Source of the DNA: Paragonimus westermani
Taxonomy: Eukaryota; Platyhelminthes; Trematoda; Plagiorchiida; Troglotrematidae
Assembly (NCBI GenBank): GCA_008508345.1
Contig: QNGE01000109.1
Span: 1-64,000, forward strand
Direction: 5' to 3'
DNA length: 64,000 bases
Shown here: one piece after another, positions 39,501-54,100 of the stretch
Position numbering within the stretch: the first letter of the stretch is position 1
Layout: each line of letters starts with the position of its first letter
Program-made: the position numbers and the translations under genes
Notes under the pieces: model-generated
Database searches by the model: none
What the model saw: only the letters and a program-made list of their open reading frames with translations
Told to the model about the DNA's origin: nothing

Positions 39501-42020
39501 CAACAAACAGTAAAAATATATTCCTTCAAAAAACTGACACATAGTACACGACCCCGTGACTGCCACGCGTCCAATGCTTAGCACAAAGCATCCACTGGTG
39601 GATGTGCATTTTCAGATACTCATGTGTGTTTGCCTTGTCGATACTGAACATCGGACAAAAGTATTAGTTTTAAAACTTCAGACATCTCTTTCGCTGTCAG
39701 GGTCATTTGGTTTTCTGTTCAAACGAAGTTTATACCACATCAGTGTTCAGAAACAAACAGGCAGTTATGTGTATTTCGCAGCAGTTTCACAACATAAGCT
39801 CACAACTGTCATAGAATCCTGACTGTCAACAATGCAAAACCTCTCATGCAAACTCATGAATCTACGATGGTTAACGTCTAGTGTCAGTCTACTGCTGACT
39901 GTGAACCACATAACGCAGTCTTTACCGAAACTCTTGAGTTAATCTTGTCTTTCCTTCAGTAGTTAGCAGTTGTAAAAGATGGAGCAATTATTTTTCCAAA
40001 GACCATTCTCATTCAACGGTGAGTCAAAAAAATTATCTCGAATTTGCTCTTTTATACATATTGAAAGATGTATCAAAACATCGTTATAGCAATTCAAAAG
40101 TTTGTTTCAACAACTAATCTTTAGGGGTATTGATTCACACCCCAATATTTTAGTATCTGATTTCCAAGATATATCAGTCTAGTAGCGAGTGTCATTGAGT
40201 CTACAAGGAATTGGCATCTTTTGTATGGTCTGGTAGGATGTGGTAACCCAATACATTCACGGGATATTAATAGTTATACATATCTGCATTTCCATCGAAT
40301 TTTCGGAGTTTAAAGGTTTTTAACTCATTCTCATACCTAATTTTCCAACGGACTAGAAAAGGAAACCAAGAACACTTTTAAGTTTATTATTTACCTTCAT
40401 TAAAATGTAACCATTAAAAAATATATCAAATGGCATTAAACCTAATTTTCATCAAGCAAAAGTCGGTTTAAGGTACTGTAGAGAAATGTCTTTACAAGAT
40501 GGACGAATATACCTAACTGTGCGAATCTTACGCATTAATAGATTAGTTTTTTACTGTTTGATGCCTTGATAAATATTCATTTCGTTACCTCCCCCATCCA
40601 CTATTGCGCTTCCTAATAATGTTAGTTTATCGGTTATTCTAACTAATAACGTTTCTTCAGAAGTTTTGGTCAATAATTTTTCCGTCGGAGCAATCGCGCA
40701 AAATTTGCTCTCTTATGGTGCAGGTTGGTGTAGTCACATCTTATGTTCGGATAAGAAAAACGATGGCGCTTTTTCAACTTGCACGCTAACCTATCCTCGA
40801 TTGTTTATACCGGACAGATGCTAGACAGGAATATGACAGATTCTGAACACCATCCCGTGGTAAAATTCCGATCATTGATTAAGCTGAGACAAAACAATAT
40901 TTATGTACGGTAGACCGTGGTCTTTGATAATGAAGATCCCCACAACTCCTTAGTTAATTACTAACCACTGGAGATAAGTTGAGCTGTTGATTGTTTAAAG
41001 ATGATTCATTCAGCGGTGAATCCAAAGAAACAATGGATCTTAAGTGTTGCATTTGTTTTAACATCCAGTTTTTAACGGTAAACGAACGTATGCTGTTCAG
41101 GCAAGGGAGGCTAACTTTACAACATAGAGTAGCATTGCAAAATTGAGCACTCCTTCTCAGTCGATACCATTATTGTAAACATCGAAGTATATATTGATTT
41201 TTGCTGTAGTTGAACTTTCAAGCAGGAGTCAGTCTGAATAATGTACGATGGCTTGCCAATATAGGAAGAAGTTAATTTTGCCTGTTGACAACCGGCATTC
41301 AATGACATTTTAGCTGTTTTCTTTATTCACGCGCTGCTACGTAACTACAAACTACGTGATACCTGCTTTGTGAAAATTAACAGACCGATCATGTGATGTC
41401 TTCTAGGCGAAACATCCAGAAAATTTTACGAATGTAATCACGTTCGTGTGCGACAGCTGTCCATCTGTTGTGATCCTTAGGTAGGACTAACATTCTCCTT
41501 ATCTTAAGCGATCTAGGAAGAATATTAAACATGGAATAGATTAGTGACGACAATTGTTTCAACCTAGTTAGCTGGAATTGCTTATGACTTTTCGTATAAG
41601 GTGACTGAGATAGGCAAAAAAGGGATAGAATGGGTGGAATGAGAGGAACAACATTAGTTTGGTTGGGTCAAGTACTGTAATGCATTTTCAGCGCAGCCGT
41701 TTCACGTCCATATTGGGAACATTTTGATCACTACTTTGTGTGCTTAGTGTATTGCTATAACTGGCAACATGTCGGTTTAGATGACGCTGCAAAGCCCGAT
41801 CATTCTTTCACTTTACTGCATAATGGTAATAATGGCCCAGAAGAAGATAGACGTTTGGTGAGTAAACTGGGCTAGCCGATGGTTTTACAAACACTCTAAT
41901 TGAATGACCTTCTTAACTATAAATAACCTACTGATAGTTAGCAAGGAGTTTAGTTGATGAAGATGGAACGGCACCAATAATTGTTGGCGGCTACCACTCT
42001 ATTGTGGACTTCTCAGGCAG
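36549..42020. other. Upstream intron or intergenic DNA, nothing recognised
   Basis: Begins with the acceptor and polypyrimidine tract of the internal innexin exon. I looked on the minus strand for the N-terminal innexin exon (TM1 followed by a phase-1 donor) and did not find one. Confidence 0.45.
36574..36587. repeat. Homopolymer run of 14 T
   Basis: Fourteen consecutive T on the plus strand, 25 bp outside the acceptor of the internal innexin exon. On the gene's strand it is an A-run upstream of the polypyrimidine tract. It is the longest homopolymer noticed and a likely spot for sequencing or slippage variation. Confidence 0.9.
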
Positions 42021-42180
42021 CCTCTTTGAAAAGCGAAAAACGCCATATTCGAGTTTTGTTCTGGTTAATGCCCATACATAAACATGCCACGGCCGGAACC
42101 AAAATTCCGGCCATACCTTCGTGAAGAAACGCGTTGATATTTGTTCCACTGACGTCACATTAAGTAGGAATGAAATCATA
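42021..42180 (+). repeat. Dispersed repeat, copy C
   Basis: Shares with copies A and B the segment with TCTGGTTA.TGCCC, the CCACGGCCGG block and a 3' block CACTGACGTCACATTA. In this copy the middle forms a short palindrome, GGCCGGAA then CCAAAA then TTCCGGCC. It diverges from the others at scattered positions with small indels, so it is old. Confidence 0.5.
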
Positions 42181-45100
42181 TTTTAACACTCAGTCATTTC
42201 GGCTTGTGATAGTGTTCACTTTACACAATCGCTTCCAGAACAGACACAGTAATTGTCGTATTAACACTTATCTAAGGCTTAACTCCAAGCTCTGACAAGA
42301 ATGTGCTTTACTGACCAGCTGTAACAAGATCAAAACACAACAAATTGTTTACAGCACCAACCGATAGACTCATTGGTCAAGTTATTTGTCTAATCTCTCC
42401 ACCACCATCGCAACGTATCCATGAGGAAAACTAACGCCACTGGCTCATAATCGTCATTGTTCAGGTGTACACAGAACCAATTTATGCTAGACGGATTAGT
42501 TATTATCTTTCTTGCTCTTCAAAATCATAAACCTGAGCTCCCGATACGACCTTATATTGTATTAATGCATTCAACTAGTTAACTGGCCTACGTGGAATGT
42601 GCGAAAAAGTGTCCAGTAATGAGAATATATGTTTTAATTATAACTTCATATCTCAGTACCCATCTTATATCCTTTTACTTCACATTTAATCATGCATCTT
42701 ACATATCTTAGGCGCTTCCAGGAAACTGATTATCAGCTGTTTTACGTTGGAAGTTCAGCAAAATGCCTCAAGTTTGGAAAGCATTTCAGCTTGCTACAGT
42801 TATACTGCTGTTTTTGACAATCCGGAGTTATATGTCCAGGTACTGGAGCTGTGGTCTGTAATCTGTTCGCGACCTCCATGCACAGCAAAAATATCAAGGG
42901 CTTTCGAAACCATCAATCACGCTACGCGCACTAATGAAGTGGAAATAAAGTACTGAATATTTGGTTTAACAAACACATGACCACCCAGGTGGCTGAAACC
43001 TAGCTTACGGAGATATTATGTGCGCTGTTTTGTGTCAGTAGTTTCACTTTGATTCGGGTTTCTGAACTGTGTATAGGTTGCACTTTGGTTATATGTATAC
43101 GTAATATAATACCACACACACACAACGGACAAAGATGAATACTCCGAAAATTAAGCTGCTTGGTAAATCTTCGAGAATAAAATATAGGAACTACAAATAA
43201 TTATATGCAGCATAAACTGAGTAGACATCCCTTTTGTTGAGAAAAACAAAATACGTCGAATGGGAGATCTCTTTCTGTAATGGCTGGTCTGCAGTTTATC
43301 AAGGCGATGAAAACAGCCAAACTATAAATGTTCCTAGCACCAGTAATTTATGTGACTTACTAGAGCAAAACTGTAGGCCGCATATGGCTAGCGTGTAGCG
43401 ACAAGATCAACTAGTGAATGTGGCTCACATTGGCAAGGAGCTCACCATCTTTGGATGCCAACTTTGCAACCTTCCGGTCCTACCCAATCTGGTGTGTTAC
43501 TTCCCAATGGAACCAAAGACCTTTTTAAATATTCTGCTGAACTGGTGGCAACATGTTGACTTACGACTGTTGCCTACCGATAGTAAAACCGTCCCTCACA
43601 TTCTTTGTAATGATTCACCAGGAAGTTCTGACTCGAACTTACCTTACCGTTCTACCAGGCTGGACGGTAATGTATGGTGAAGTATACCCCCAAATCATGT
43701 ATCACGTGCAGTGAGGTAACACCTTCTAACTTTATGATATTTGAATACAGACCCACGAGTTAATTCGAAAACAGAAACCGTGGATGTGTACTGGTCATTT
43801 GTCTTACTAATGTTATCACATTCACCACAATAAAAACCCGACTCTAGTAGCAACAAAGGGGGGCTTGGAAAAAGCTGCACTGAAGCAGAGGAACTGCTAC
43901 CGGAACTTAATAATAAATTCCACTTGCACGTGCTGTTTCCGATGTAATGCGGCTGTCATCATTTCAACCACTGGTGTTCAAGTGTAAGATGAGTAATGTT
44001 AGACAAATAGCTGCTGTTCGAAAGTTCATTACTCTGAATTTATTCAACCTTTATATGTTAACATTAGGTGCGTACCTTTGCTTATCAACTGATTACTGAT
44101 CATCTTACAGCCTTGTCCAAAGAGAACATCGGCTGTAGAAACTTCGGTGCAATTTGTAAATGGTAATTGATTCGCAAAATTTCTAACGTAACTAGTAGGC
44201 CATATTTGGTTTTATGTTCTTAGGTACTCCAATTTTGCTCTCTGGAGGAATTTTCAGTAAAGTCAGCAGACGGTCGTATGCAAACATTTCTTTAAGGATA
44301 AAAATAGGGTAAAAAACTAAGCCAAAGAGAAAAAACAACTGTCTACGGCATAACACTGAATGCAGGTGCTTGATGTGATAGTGAACCACGTTTGACAATC
44401 TACTGTACGCATGAAAGCAGCAAGGGTATGAGTCAGTCAAAAATAGACTAGTGTTTACTTAGGTAACTTAACATTTCACAACTCTTGCTTCTCTTTCAAA
44501 TTAGTTGCTCCAGGTAGTAGACACCTGCAAACAACTGAGCTGGAGAGTACTGTGCCGCGAAGCACTTCTAGTGGTGAATGTCACAAGTGAACATCATTTA
44601 TTATCCTCTTTCATTTAGAGGCTGAACACAATTCTTCCGCATGTTGACAGCTCGGTAAAATTCCTAGTGATGCTGTTTACACACAAATTTAATGTAAATT
44701 AATTGGTTCGTAAACTAAACTTTGGGAAGGCGTTAAATTGAATTGACGTGCTTGGTTACTGTTCACGAATCACCGTTTGTCAATGAGAACATCGACAGCC
44801 ACGGTATAATGTGATGAATTAATAAACCGATATGTCCGCAAGACCTACTAGAACCTTGGAAATCTTGCAAGCTGAAGAGAACATGTAATGAATCGTATAT
44901 TTCGCCTTGTGTAGTATACCGTTGAAGGAAAACAAAACGAGGAGAGAAACGTTTCTGTAGAATAGTTGTTTTTGAAAATATTGAACAGCGTGGAAGTAAA
45001 AACAAAATATAGTGAAACTAAATTTCAGTACTGATCAGCAAGTTTGAGCCAACCGCTAAAGCATGAAACAAGCATATCCCAGAAGGTATATAGACTTCAT

Positions 45101-48100
45101 CACCAAACAGGTTGCCTAGCTTTCCATGTCACCGTCAGAACAAAGATGCTATCACGACTGTACGCGTGAATTTCTTGTTTGAATTCATCCCCGCCTGACA
45201 CTGTCACGACAAATTCAGCTTGTTTGTTCAAGATTCGCAATACCCTACTGCTGATGAATGATGTTTACACTTCAAACGACCGTGGACTGGTACTTTTCCG
45301 AATTTTTGGAATGTGTCAAAGAAGAAATGACGACTGACTTTGCATCCCACATGTAGAACTCACTGTTTTGCACGTACCTGCTGTGCAAGAAATAGTGACT
45401 GTTTATAAACAAACTCTCAAGTTAGGCTAGATAACTTTGTCCAAACAAGCCTGGTAGCCGTCGGTCGTTCTCTTTCACTCAACTGTGCGTTTCTGATTAG
45501 AAGTGGTCGACAAAACTGAATACATAATCTTGGGTAAAAACATTCAAGCGAGTTGAACGCCAAAATGAAGCGCGCTAGTAGTAAAATACCAAACGACTGT
45601 GTAATCCAAGTTGTCTCCTCTTCAGCAGAGTTCGCTTTTGAGACATTGACTCTTAGAAGACGGTGAAGGATGGTTAGATTAATCAACGCTGATGGTCAGC
45701 TAATGTTGCTCGGCAAATCATGTGAGTAAGTGGTCAGTTTTTAACACAATCCACAGGAATTCAGCGAAAACAGACTACAAGATAATTAACCTATAGATAA
45801 CAGTTTCTGTGCAGTTAGTAGTTCTAGACTTGGTGATACAGTTTAAACGTTTTGCGACTTCCGGAGCCTGGCGCGATCTAGATATCGGCCGGCTAATTCC
45901 TCCAATGGTGTCTCTGACCTTCTGCTGAATCTGTTCGTCAAAATTGCTTGTCAGAAAAGAGGCTGACAAATAGGATTCTGGAACTATTCGTCTGCCGATT
46001 AGAGTTAGTAAACCTGTTTGGATGCTGATTCTGTACAATTGCAACAGATGTTTGGTGCTTTGTACTATCTTGCTTCGCTGTTAATTTTAAAACCGCCCAT
46101 TTATTTTCTCTTGCTATTACATGTTTAGTTGCTGTTGCAACAATCGTCTTGGGGTTTTATCAACCATTTCATTAAATCGTCCTCCTTAGGATGTTTTATG
46201 TGCTTCGTATGAATACATCCATTAGCAATCTCTACCGAGAAAGTTTCAGTCATATGCGAATTAGATTGTCTCCTACTAAAACAAGCTTCCCAAGTATCTT
46301 GAAGTAAGCGTCTTTGAAATTTTTTTCCAAGTAGTGTCTTGAAAAATGCAATTGTATTATTTGTTTCAACATACGTAACTGGCATTTTATGTGCAAAACA
46401 TGCTTCCTACTATCAGAAAGATGATGTGTTTTGCAAACCTAATCGGAGTTTCTGTCAGAATCGAGTATACGATTGTGTTAACCCAAAACTCCCATCTTGA
46501 ACTGCACTTATGAAATGAAAATGTTCACCCGTTTTCCAGTTCTAATAGTTTCACAGGACACGGTAAATGTGACTTTGATGTTCAAATGTTGTAAGTAACG
46601 CGGAGTATAATGGACCCATAGTTAGTATGAACGCGCTGCCGGATAAATTTGGCAGCTAGAACCCTGAGTGAATTATATATGTGACTACTGTTCAACGACC
46701 TTCAGTGGGATTGATACGAAACTGTCCTGTAAATACATCTTTAATGTCTTTGCATTACTTTGTTGAACGGCGAAATGACGGATTTCGTGCAATATCTTTA
46801 AATGTATGTTGTTCGAAATTGTATAGGTATCATGTAAGTTGTATGTACTTATGCTTGTTGGCATGTGAAAGTTTGTAGGGTTCGTCAGTGGAATAAATTA
46901 TTCGCGAATAATTAGAAGTAAACATAATGAACATAGTAACATGCTTCTCTGTCCAGAATTCTACAAGTCAGTTGAATGAACACTTATACTGGAGTCATAA
47001 CCAAGGTTAACAAAGATTGCCGCGGAGTTGTAAAAAGGTTTGTTTTGGTGGTCTTCTGAAAGCGTGGAATTCCTTTTTGTCAAAATGTTTTCTTAAACTC
47101 ACTGCTGGCCTGACCATGAACTCAACATGCAAGACGTCTTCATTTGTTGAAGTCCACAAGTATTTGCATCGACCAATTTTTTCATGTGTAAATAATCGAA
47201 CTAAGCGTGTGCACATTAATCAGGTTAACAACTTTTTATGCTACAAAGCTTCTACTAATGAGTAATTTGCCGAAATGTAAATGATGACGCCATAGTGTTG
47301 ATTTTACATGATCGCCTCCTGCCCCCAATTAGAATTGACTCTCCACTATCTCCATCGTTTTGTTTTGGTTGACGCCAAATACTCATTCAAGTATAGCCTT
47401 TTGCGATACTATTCGCACTTGAAATTGTCCAAACAAATAAGAAACAGTTCTTGATATAATGGTATTAGAGTGAACGCCATAAACTATTGTTGTCGACTCA
47501 AACAATTTATCGATTCCATTTTTCATACGTCTTTTACTTCTCTTCACGCACCTTTCGGTTGATGATGACATTTGCATCGGCTCAGTCGCCGTTGTCATTT
47601 TTTTAAGTCGCCAGTTGTTTGTTTGTTTGCTTGCTTGTTTGCCTGATTGTGAGTGTGGTGATGAACAACCGAAAACACCAATGAGTTCACATTCACCACG
47701 TAATCTAATGATGAGCGATGAGATCAAAGCGAACCAAAAGAAGTTGAAACCAGCATTCACCTAAACTCGCTTATTATCAGAAGTGGTACAACAGATGACG
47801 TTGAAATGCAAACTGACCAACCAGTTTTGAGACTGCTTTACGATCTACGTTTGTTTTTAAAAAGATGGGTACGCAAAATAATGCAGTTATACATCGTTAA
47901 TGGGTCATGCAACGAAAACTCGACAAACGTCATTCGTCAATTCCAGTTTATTAAGTGTATGGATAATGATTTTTACAAAATGATTAGGTTAAAGAACCGA
48001 TAAAGTGGTATATCTCGAACCTACGGTGAAAGTTAGACGCAGGTGTGATAAAAACTTAGAAAATCTGCATCCTTACAGCTCGTTTAACCTGGGGCTAAAA

Positions 48101-51100
48101 TGTGCATAGAGACGCCAATGTGGTATGCAAGTAAATTTCACTAGGAATGCCAGAGAATTTTCTGAACCGTCTGTCTTTACTTTTTATGATCGGGTGGGAT
48201 CCTGGGATCTACAACCGATTCAGCCTGGAAAAAAATCCAAACAGTGTATTCCAGTAGAAACAGCTCTTAACTTCAAGGAATTTTTGCTAACATAGTGGCC
48301 TGCTCATTCCAGAGATGATCTCCCAATCGTCCGTAGATAAGTGATTAACCTGATGTGAAATGCATTTTGTGATTAAATGTTCTGTTTTTCTTTGTGTCTT
48401 GATATGACGCACTAACATGTGTGAAAGTGTCTGCCGCTTTGGTTTAGAGGCAATCATTATCGGCGCTGGCTGAACTACACAAAATTAGCTTTCTGAAAAT
48501 ATTTAATCAACAGAATGACTCCATTAAAAACCATGTACTTCAAACTGACCTCATTAATGGTGGTTGCTTCTTATTTGTATTCCTCACTCAAAATCCTCAT
48601 GTGCAATAAACTGACATGAGTCTTTTGAGTATTAAGTATCTCCCATTCCCTTGTAGTAAGTGGTTACTGTTCCGCCCAATCAAAATATTTTCACTCTTCC
48701 TATAAGTTCGTTAGAAGTAGCCTGATCACGCTGATTTTTCCTTAAATTACCCAAAAATGTTGCAAAACTAACCATGAAAAAATTTCAAATCCAAGCTGTT
48801 GTACAGATTGCTGTGATTGCAAAAATACGACATACTTAATCGCATCAACGTGAAAAAATAGTTGTTTACTACCAGTAGTTGCTACCAGGGATGGCAACTG
48901 AGACAGTATTTTGCCTCTGCCCTCAAAGATTGTTGCTTCAAAACAGATAATCGGTCATCATTGGGTCAAACAATCTGTCAGTCAGATTAATCACTAGTGG
49001 CTTGGGATGCAACGTTAAGCTGAAGTGGGGTTTTATAGATTTTAGCTTTGCGGCAAATGAACTCGTAACTAGGAAAGACTGGTAGAAGATGTCAAACATT
49101 AAATGCACTGTCTCGTTGATTCCGGATAATCCTGCTTTCTATGAATAAATGACACTTAAGGAGGACCGTCGAGAGCACTTTTTAAACGATACAGGGGGCT
49201 TTTACCGAGTGGCCTTAATAAATAAGTTCCTCCTCATTTAAACACACCTATATCAGACGCTCTGAAAAGAGGCATCCCAAAAGTTCGACTACCGGAGGAT
49301 GAGGCGATCAGTCAGATACCCAACAGCAAGTTCGGCTGCTTGTAGTGTAGGTGAAATCGTCCGTTTCTGACATCCGCTCAAGACACATGGATGTTTAGTG
49401 ATAATTAAAAAACCGCCGCGTGCTGGCGACATTATTATGAACTTGGATGAAGGAACAGTACCAAAATGTAAATGACGTATATAAACCACGTTATAGATAG
49501 GAGTTCATTAAATGATTTAGAAAACTGTAATTTTTTGTCACTTGTTACGTGGTGACGTAATTCTGTCAACGTAATGGTGCCAAGGAAGTCATTTTGTAGG
49601 TATGGTCAAAATCTCTAATATACATTGTTTACTGGCACCCCAAATTTGAATTGATTAGTTTGTAATCTAAATGTACTTATTGCCTGTGGGGATTGTTCCA
49701 ATATTGAGATATATCACTCTAAAAAGGTGCCGAAGATCACAAAAAACAGGACCAATATATTCCTTACTAAAAAAATTCTACATTTTTCCTCAGAATCATG
49801 TGGGGAGAGCCTAGAAGGCTTTAACTTAACGGAATATTTGCTTCTTACTTGTTGTGTTTAGTGAACTAATCTCCATCAGTAAACTTGATCATGATTTGAC
49901 ATTCTCAAAAATCCCTCACAATTACAAGTATTCCCAGTCTTTTTGTGGCAGTCTGTCAGGTAACAAGTATTAGTAGCTCAACTGCAAAAGTAAATGCCAG
50001 TGGATTAGAAAAAAGATAAATTCGATTGAACGGACTGCGTTATTTTATGGGTATATTAGGAAGAGTTGTGCAGACAACTACAATCCCTTACACTTGATCA
50101 GCGTTCAGGATAAGTCAAAAGATTTGGGGAGTTACAGCGCGAAGTCGAAAGGAACAATATGAAACAAACGTTATTTTCTGGTGACTGATCATCAGGTCAG
50201 TTATCTACGAAAGAAAACTGGAGGAAGTTCAAGACTCGATTAGCCACGTGCCAAACTCACTGTTAGGCATCGAGCGCCACCAATTTCGTACATGCACTGC
50301 GTTACCGCATTTGTGTGTGAAATGACCCTGGGTCACGAAAACGACATAATTGAGACGAGATATGTGGGTTGTACCCAAACAACTCTCTCCAACGTACAAG
50401 TGGGCCGTGTAATTCTGTGAAGAACAATTCGGCGTTGGCTCATGTACGTTGCCGCACTCGTTTAAATCGCGTGATCCGATTCCCACGAATAACTGAATGA
50501 ACAGCTTCCAACGTGACATTCTCAAGATTACCTCAGTTTATTCATTCAGTAGTTCCCACACAGCATTTCGTTTTACCGTGCAATATTTTTACGTTAATTG
50601 ATGTTTCCAGGTTCGTTCACAGAAACACCCGACTTTGCAACCCACGCGTTTTACCTCATAAGAAAACAAATATGGATACACAAATGCTGATTAGGGCTCA
50701 GTAGGCTGCGGTCAATCTAACCGTTTGACGTTCCAAATTGTGGTTAATTAGTTTTCACTTCTCTTATTGATACCACTTTGTAGATATACCGACCTGATTA
50801 GAGCTATGCTTTCACTTGTTCTCCTCGTTATCGAATTATATTTTTTATAAGTCATTGTTATACACCCTGCCTGGATAAAAGTTATTGCGAAGTTTACACA
50901 CAAGAGTTTCACGGACTTCTTAAAACTACGAAAAAGCAATTTCCAGAAAATGTAGTGAAAACACGGCGATTCCATGGTTTAGAAAAGCCATTTCTTTGCC
51001 AGCTTTATGTTCATCAGAGTTAAGCTATGTACGAACTCAATTTGTAAATAATAGTTCAGCTATTAAAAGTCTCGTTTCAAGTGGTAACATGGAACAGACA

Positions 51101-54100
51101 GACAACTGCTGACAATCGTCGGCAATAATGGGGAAAAATCCGCCTATATCACTTAACCGGTTTGCTCTAGACAGTTGGCATCTAACTGAATTTTGCTCTT
51201 TTTCCATTGCGTGGAATTTTAGGGAAAGTTAATCAGAGAACAAAGAACATGCTGGAAAGCGTTCTTTTCGCCCATAGGTTTGCTGTCTCGGGAACAAATT
51301 CTAGCAGCCTTAGTTAACAGTGATCGAAGTTGTAGTTGAACTTGTCAATGCACTTGTGTACAGATCTGTGGAATTAGCCTTTGGCACTGACAGTTATGAT
51401 GTGTGTTGATAAACTGAACACTCCCAAATGACCGAAGTAAAATGCTGTGTTACAGTATCTCCTTTCGTATCTGTTGAATCTACCCCCAGCCTTCATGTGC
51501 CCCAAATGTATGATTTCAAATCAAAAAAATCTGATGTCGTTGACCTAATTACAGGAGTTCTACAGGTCAGACCCAGTCGTCTACCCAATGTCAAATCAGT
51601 TAGATTAGTCTATTATGTCACTAATAAACTAAAGTATCCCTCAGTTCATCACGGACTTATTTCTTACCAAACGATGCAGAGTGCCCACGTTTGTGCTCAA
51701 CAAACTCACAGGAAGTTGTTTTGATGGGACTTATTTACTACCCGCTTACTCGCACAATGGTGACATAATTTCGCAACATTGAGTGTGACGAAAACTAACA
51801 GAACACCGTTCCAGGTTACATTACACTAAACCTCAGAACACAAGCAGAGGATGCCCAATCAACCGTACTTTGAAACAGCCTGCGATGCGCTGGCCTTTCG
51901 TAGGAACAAATGAGAGATACCCATCGTATTTATTCAAACTTGTTTCTGAACATTCGAACAACATGCGGAGACAGTCAAACTTGAAAGGGGGCACCAGTTG
52001 TGACTTGGATACTTGAGATGTATAAAACTGTTGTCGGTAAGTCCACAAAATTGACCAGTTTAGTTGCATGAAATTAAAAAACAATTAGGAGGTCATCCAC
52101 CAATAAAGTAAAATAGGGTGCAGAAGAGTGGACAAAAACAAAATGATTTTACTGTGATCATGGCAGTGGATGAGATAAGCTTTAGTACATACTGAGTAAA
52201 ACTTAAAAAAGGCTATCATATTGTCGTCTAGGCCGAATACACTTGCAGATTCATGATGTTCGTAAGATGTAAACGATGTATTCGTCAAGTCTTTTCCTCG
52301 CATGCAGATTTCACTCCTAAGTGTTGATCAGGAAAAATGCGCAAACACCGTCTTAATTCCCTTCAGTCCGTAACAATGAGGAAAATCAGGTTATCTATCC
52401 TGTCACTGCCTGAGTGATTGATGGCTTCAACATCATACAGATAAGAAACTTCACACAATCTTTCACGCCGGAAAATCAAGACTCAAGCAGTTAGGTAGGT
52501 CATTCCATCGACAAACACGACGGTTACAATTTCGTTAAACCACTCGGATAATTTTTTAATAAAAAACGTAATACCCAACTAAAAATCACCAGGACAAAAC
52601 ATTATACTCAGCTTTACCGATTACTTGACACCCTCCTCTTCCTCGTCCGTATAACATCGATTACCACGTTTGAGATAGCAACCGCGATTAAGTTATGTTT
52701 GATTTCCATCCAGTGGCCTTGTTCTTTGATTCCTTTAAAACCGAAAGTCTCCTCGCCATCTCTTCAATTTAGCTGCCTGAACCGGCCAAAGCCCAAAAGT
52801 TGTGTAAGACGGTTCTGCTTGGTGAAAATTACTTAACCACCAAACCCCATCAAATCATCCCATTTGGCACGAAGTAAACGCGCACCGTTTAATGTGGGTT
52901 CATGTTAACGGGTGACAATTAGTTTGTGCTCCAGGGCACAACACCCTATATTGGCAGGGTGTATAAGCCATTAAGAATACGTTTTTATTCCAAATAAGCA
53001 AATTATTATCAATTACTAACCTGACATTCTACTTACGCAGAGGATGGGTCAATAATCTGAAATGCACAAAGAGCACTCTAGCAGGAAAATTACACGAAAA
53101 CGGATTATCCTGTTTCGACGGTCTGGCGGGAAGCAACGCCTAAATAGTGCATAAAATACTTCATTTCGGCACTCAGGCAGATTTGTGTGAACGTAAGAAG
53201 GAGCAAAAACCTACTTCAAAATTTATGGTTTGCTGTTAAACTTTTTATTGTGGATTCAATTTTTTTGTCGATAAAAGATAATGCGACTTTCATTTTTACT
53301 TATCGGAAAAATGAGCACTCTACTGAGACCGAGTGTAATGAAGAGTTGTTGGAAGTTGGATTCAACGTGTGCGTTAGACTTCACCTTCAATACACAAGTG
53401 ACGTGAAGTGAACCATTATGTTCGAATCATGGAAAGACCGGAAAAAGGCTGCTCAATATGGTTAGAGAGAAGGAGATCTTATGAACACGTTATTGGGAAC
53501 AGAACCGGTGGTAGTAGGATACATTCGCGTCTATTTCGCTCTATCACCTCAGAGTAGTAACGGTTTATCCTCCAAAAGATCAGGCTCGTTTGAGTGGGAA
53601 GATGGTTGACAAATCATGAAGCTTGGTCCGAGGAGTGTTACGAGTACTTGAACGAATTGTGTAGCGTGCATTGTATAAAATGCTTGCTACCACGTAAATG
53701 AATTTGACAGATCATAATTGCCAATTACTTCGTCAAACAAACAACGCAATACAACTTTTCACCAAAAAATGCTTCAATGCCGAAGTCCTACATCCTAACA
53801 GAATTCCTCTACTGGTTACATGTTTAACCTAAGGTCAAGACTTTAAATTTTCCGACAGTTCCCCCGTTTCCTTTGTTGGTTACTTGCACTAGATTGTGAG
53901 ACTCAGTAGTTGCATTGTAGCAAACTGAGTCCGATAAAACTCAGTCCAGTTTTATGGGACGCTTTGGAGGAACACATCATGATTTCAACTTGAATCGGAA
54001 GATGCACTTCCTAACATCTTTCTCCGTTAGTTCACACTTTGAACTGGTTTCGCAACCGCGAGGTGACCATTTTTACGGCTCAATCCATAAAATTTTCACT

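Noticed and set aside
43414..43680. Plus-strand 88-codon frame considered as an exon
   Set aside because: A GTAATG lies near its end, but no clear acceptor, no homologous domain and no partner exon were found.
47383..47760. Minus-strand 125-codon frame with a hydrophobic start
   Set aside because: It begins with GTG, contains a stretch made by the tetranucleotide repeat, and shows no domain or splice context.
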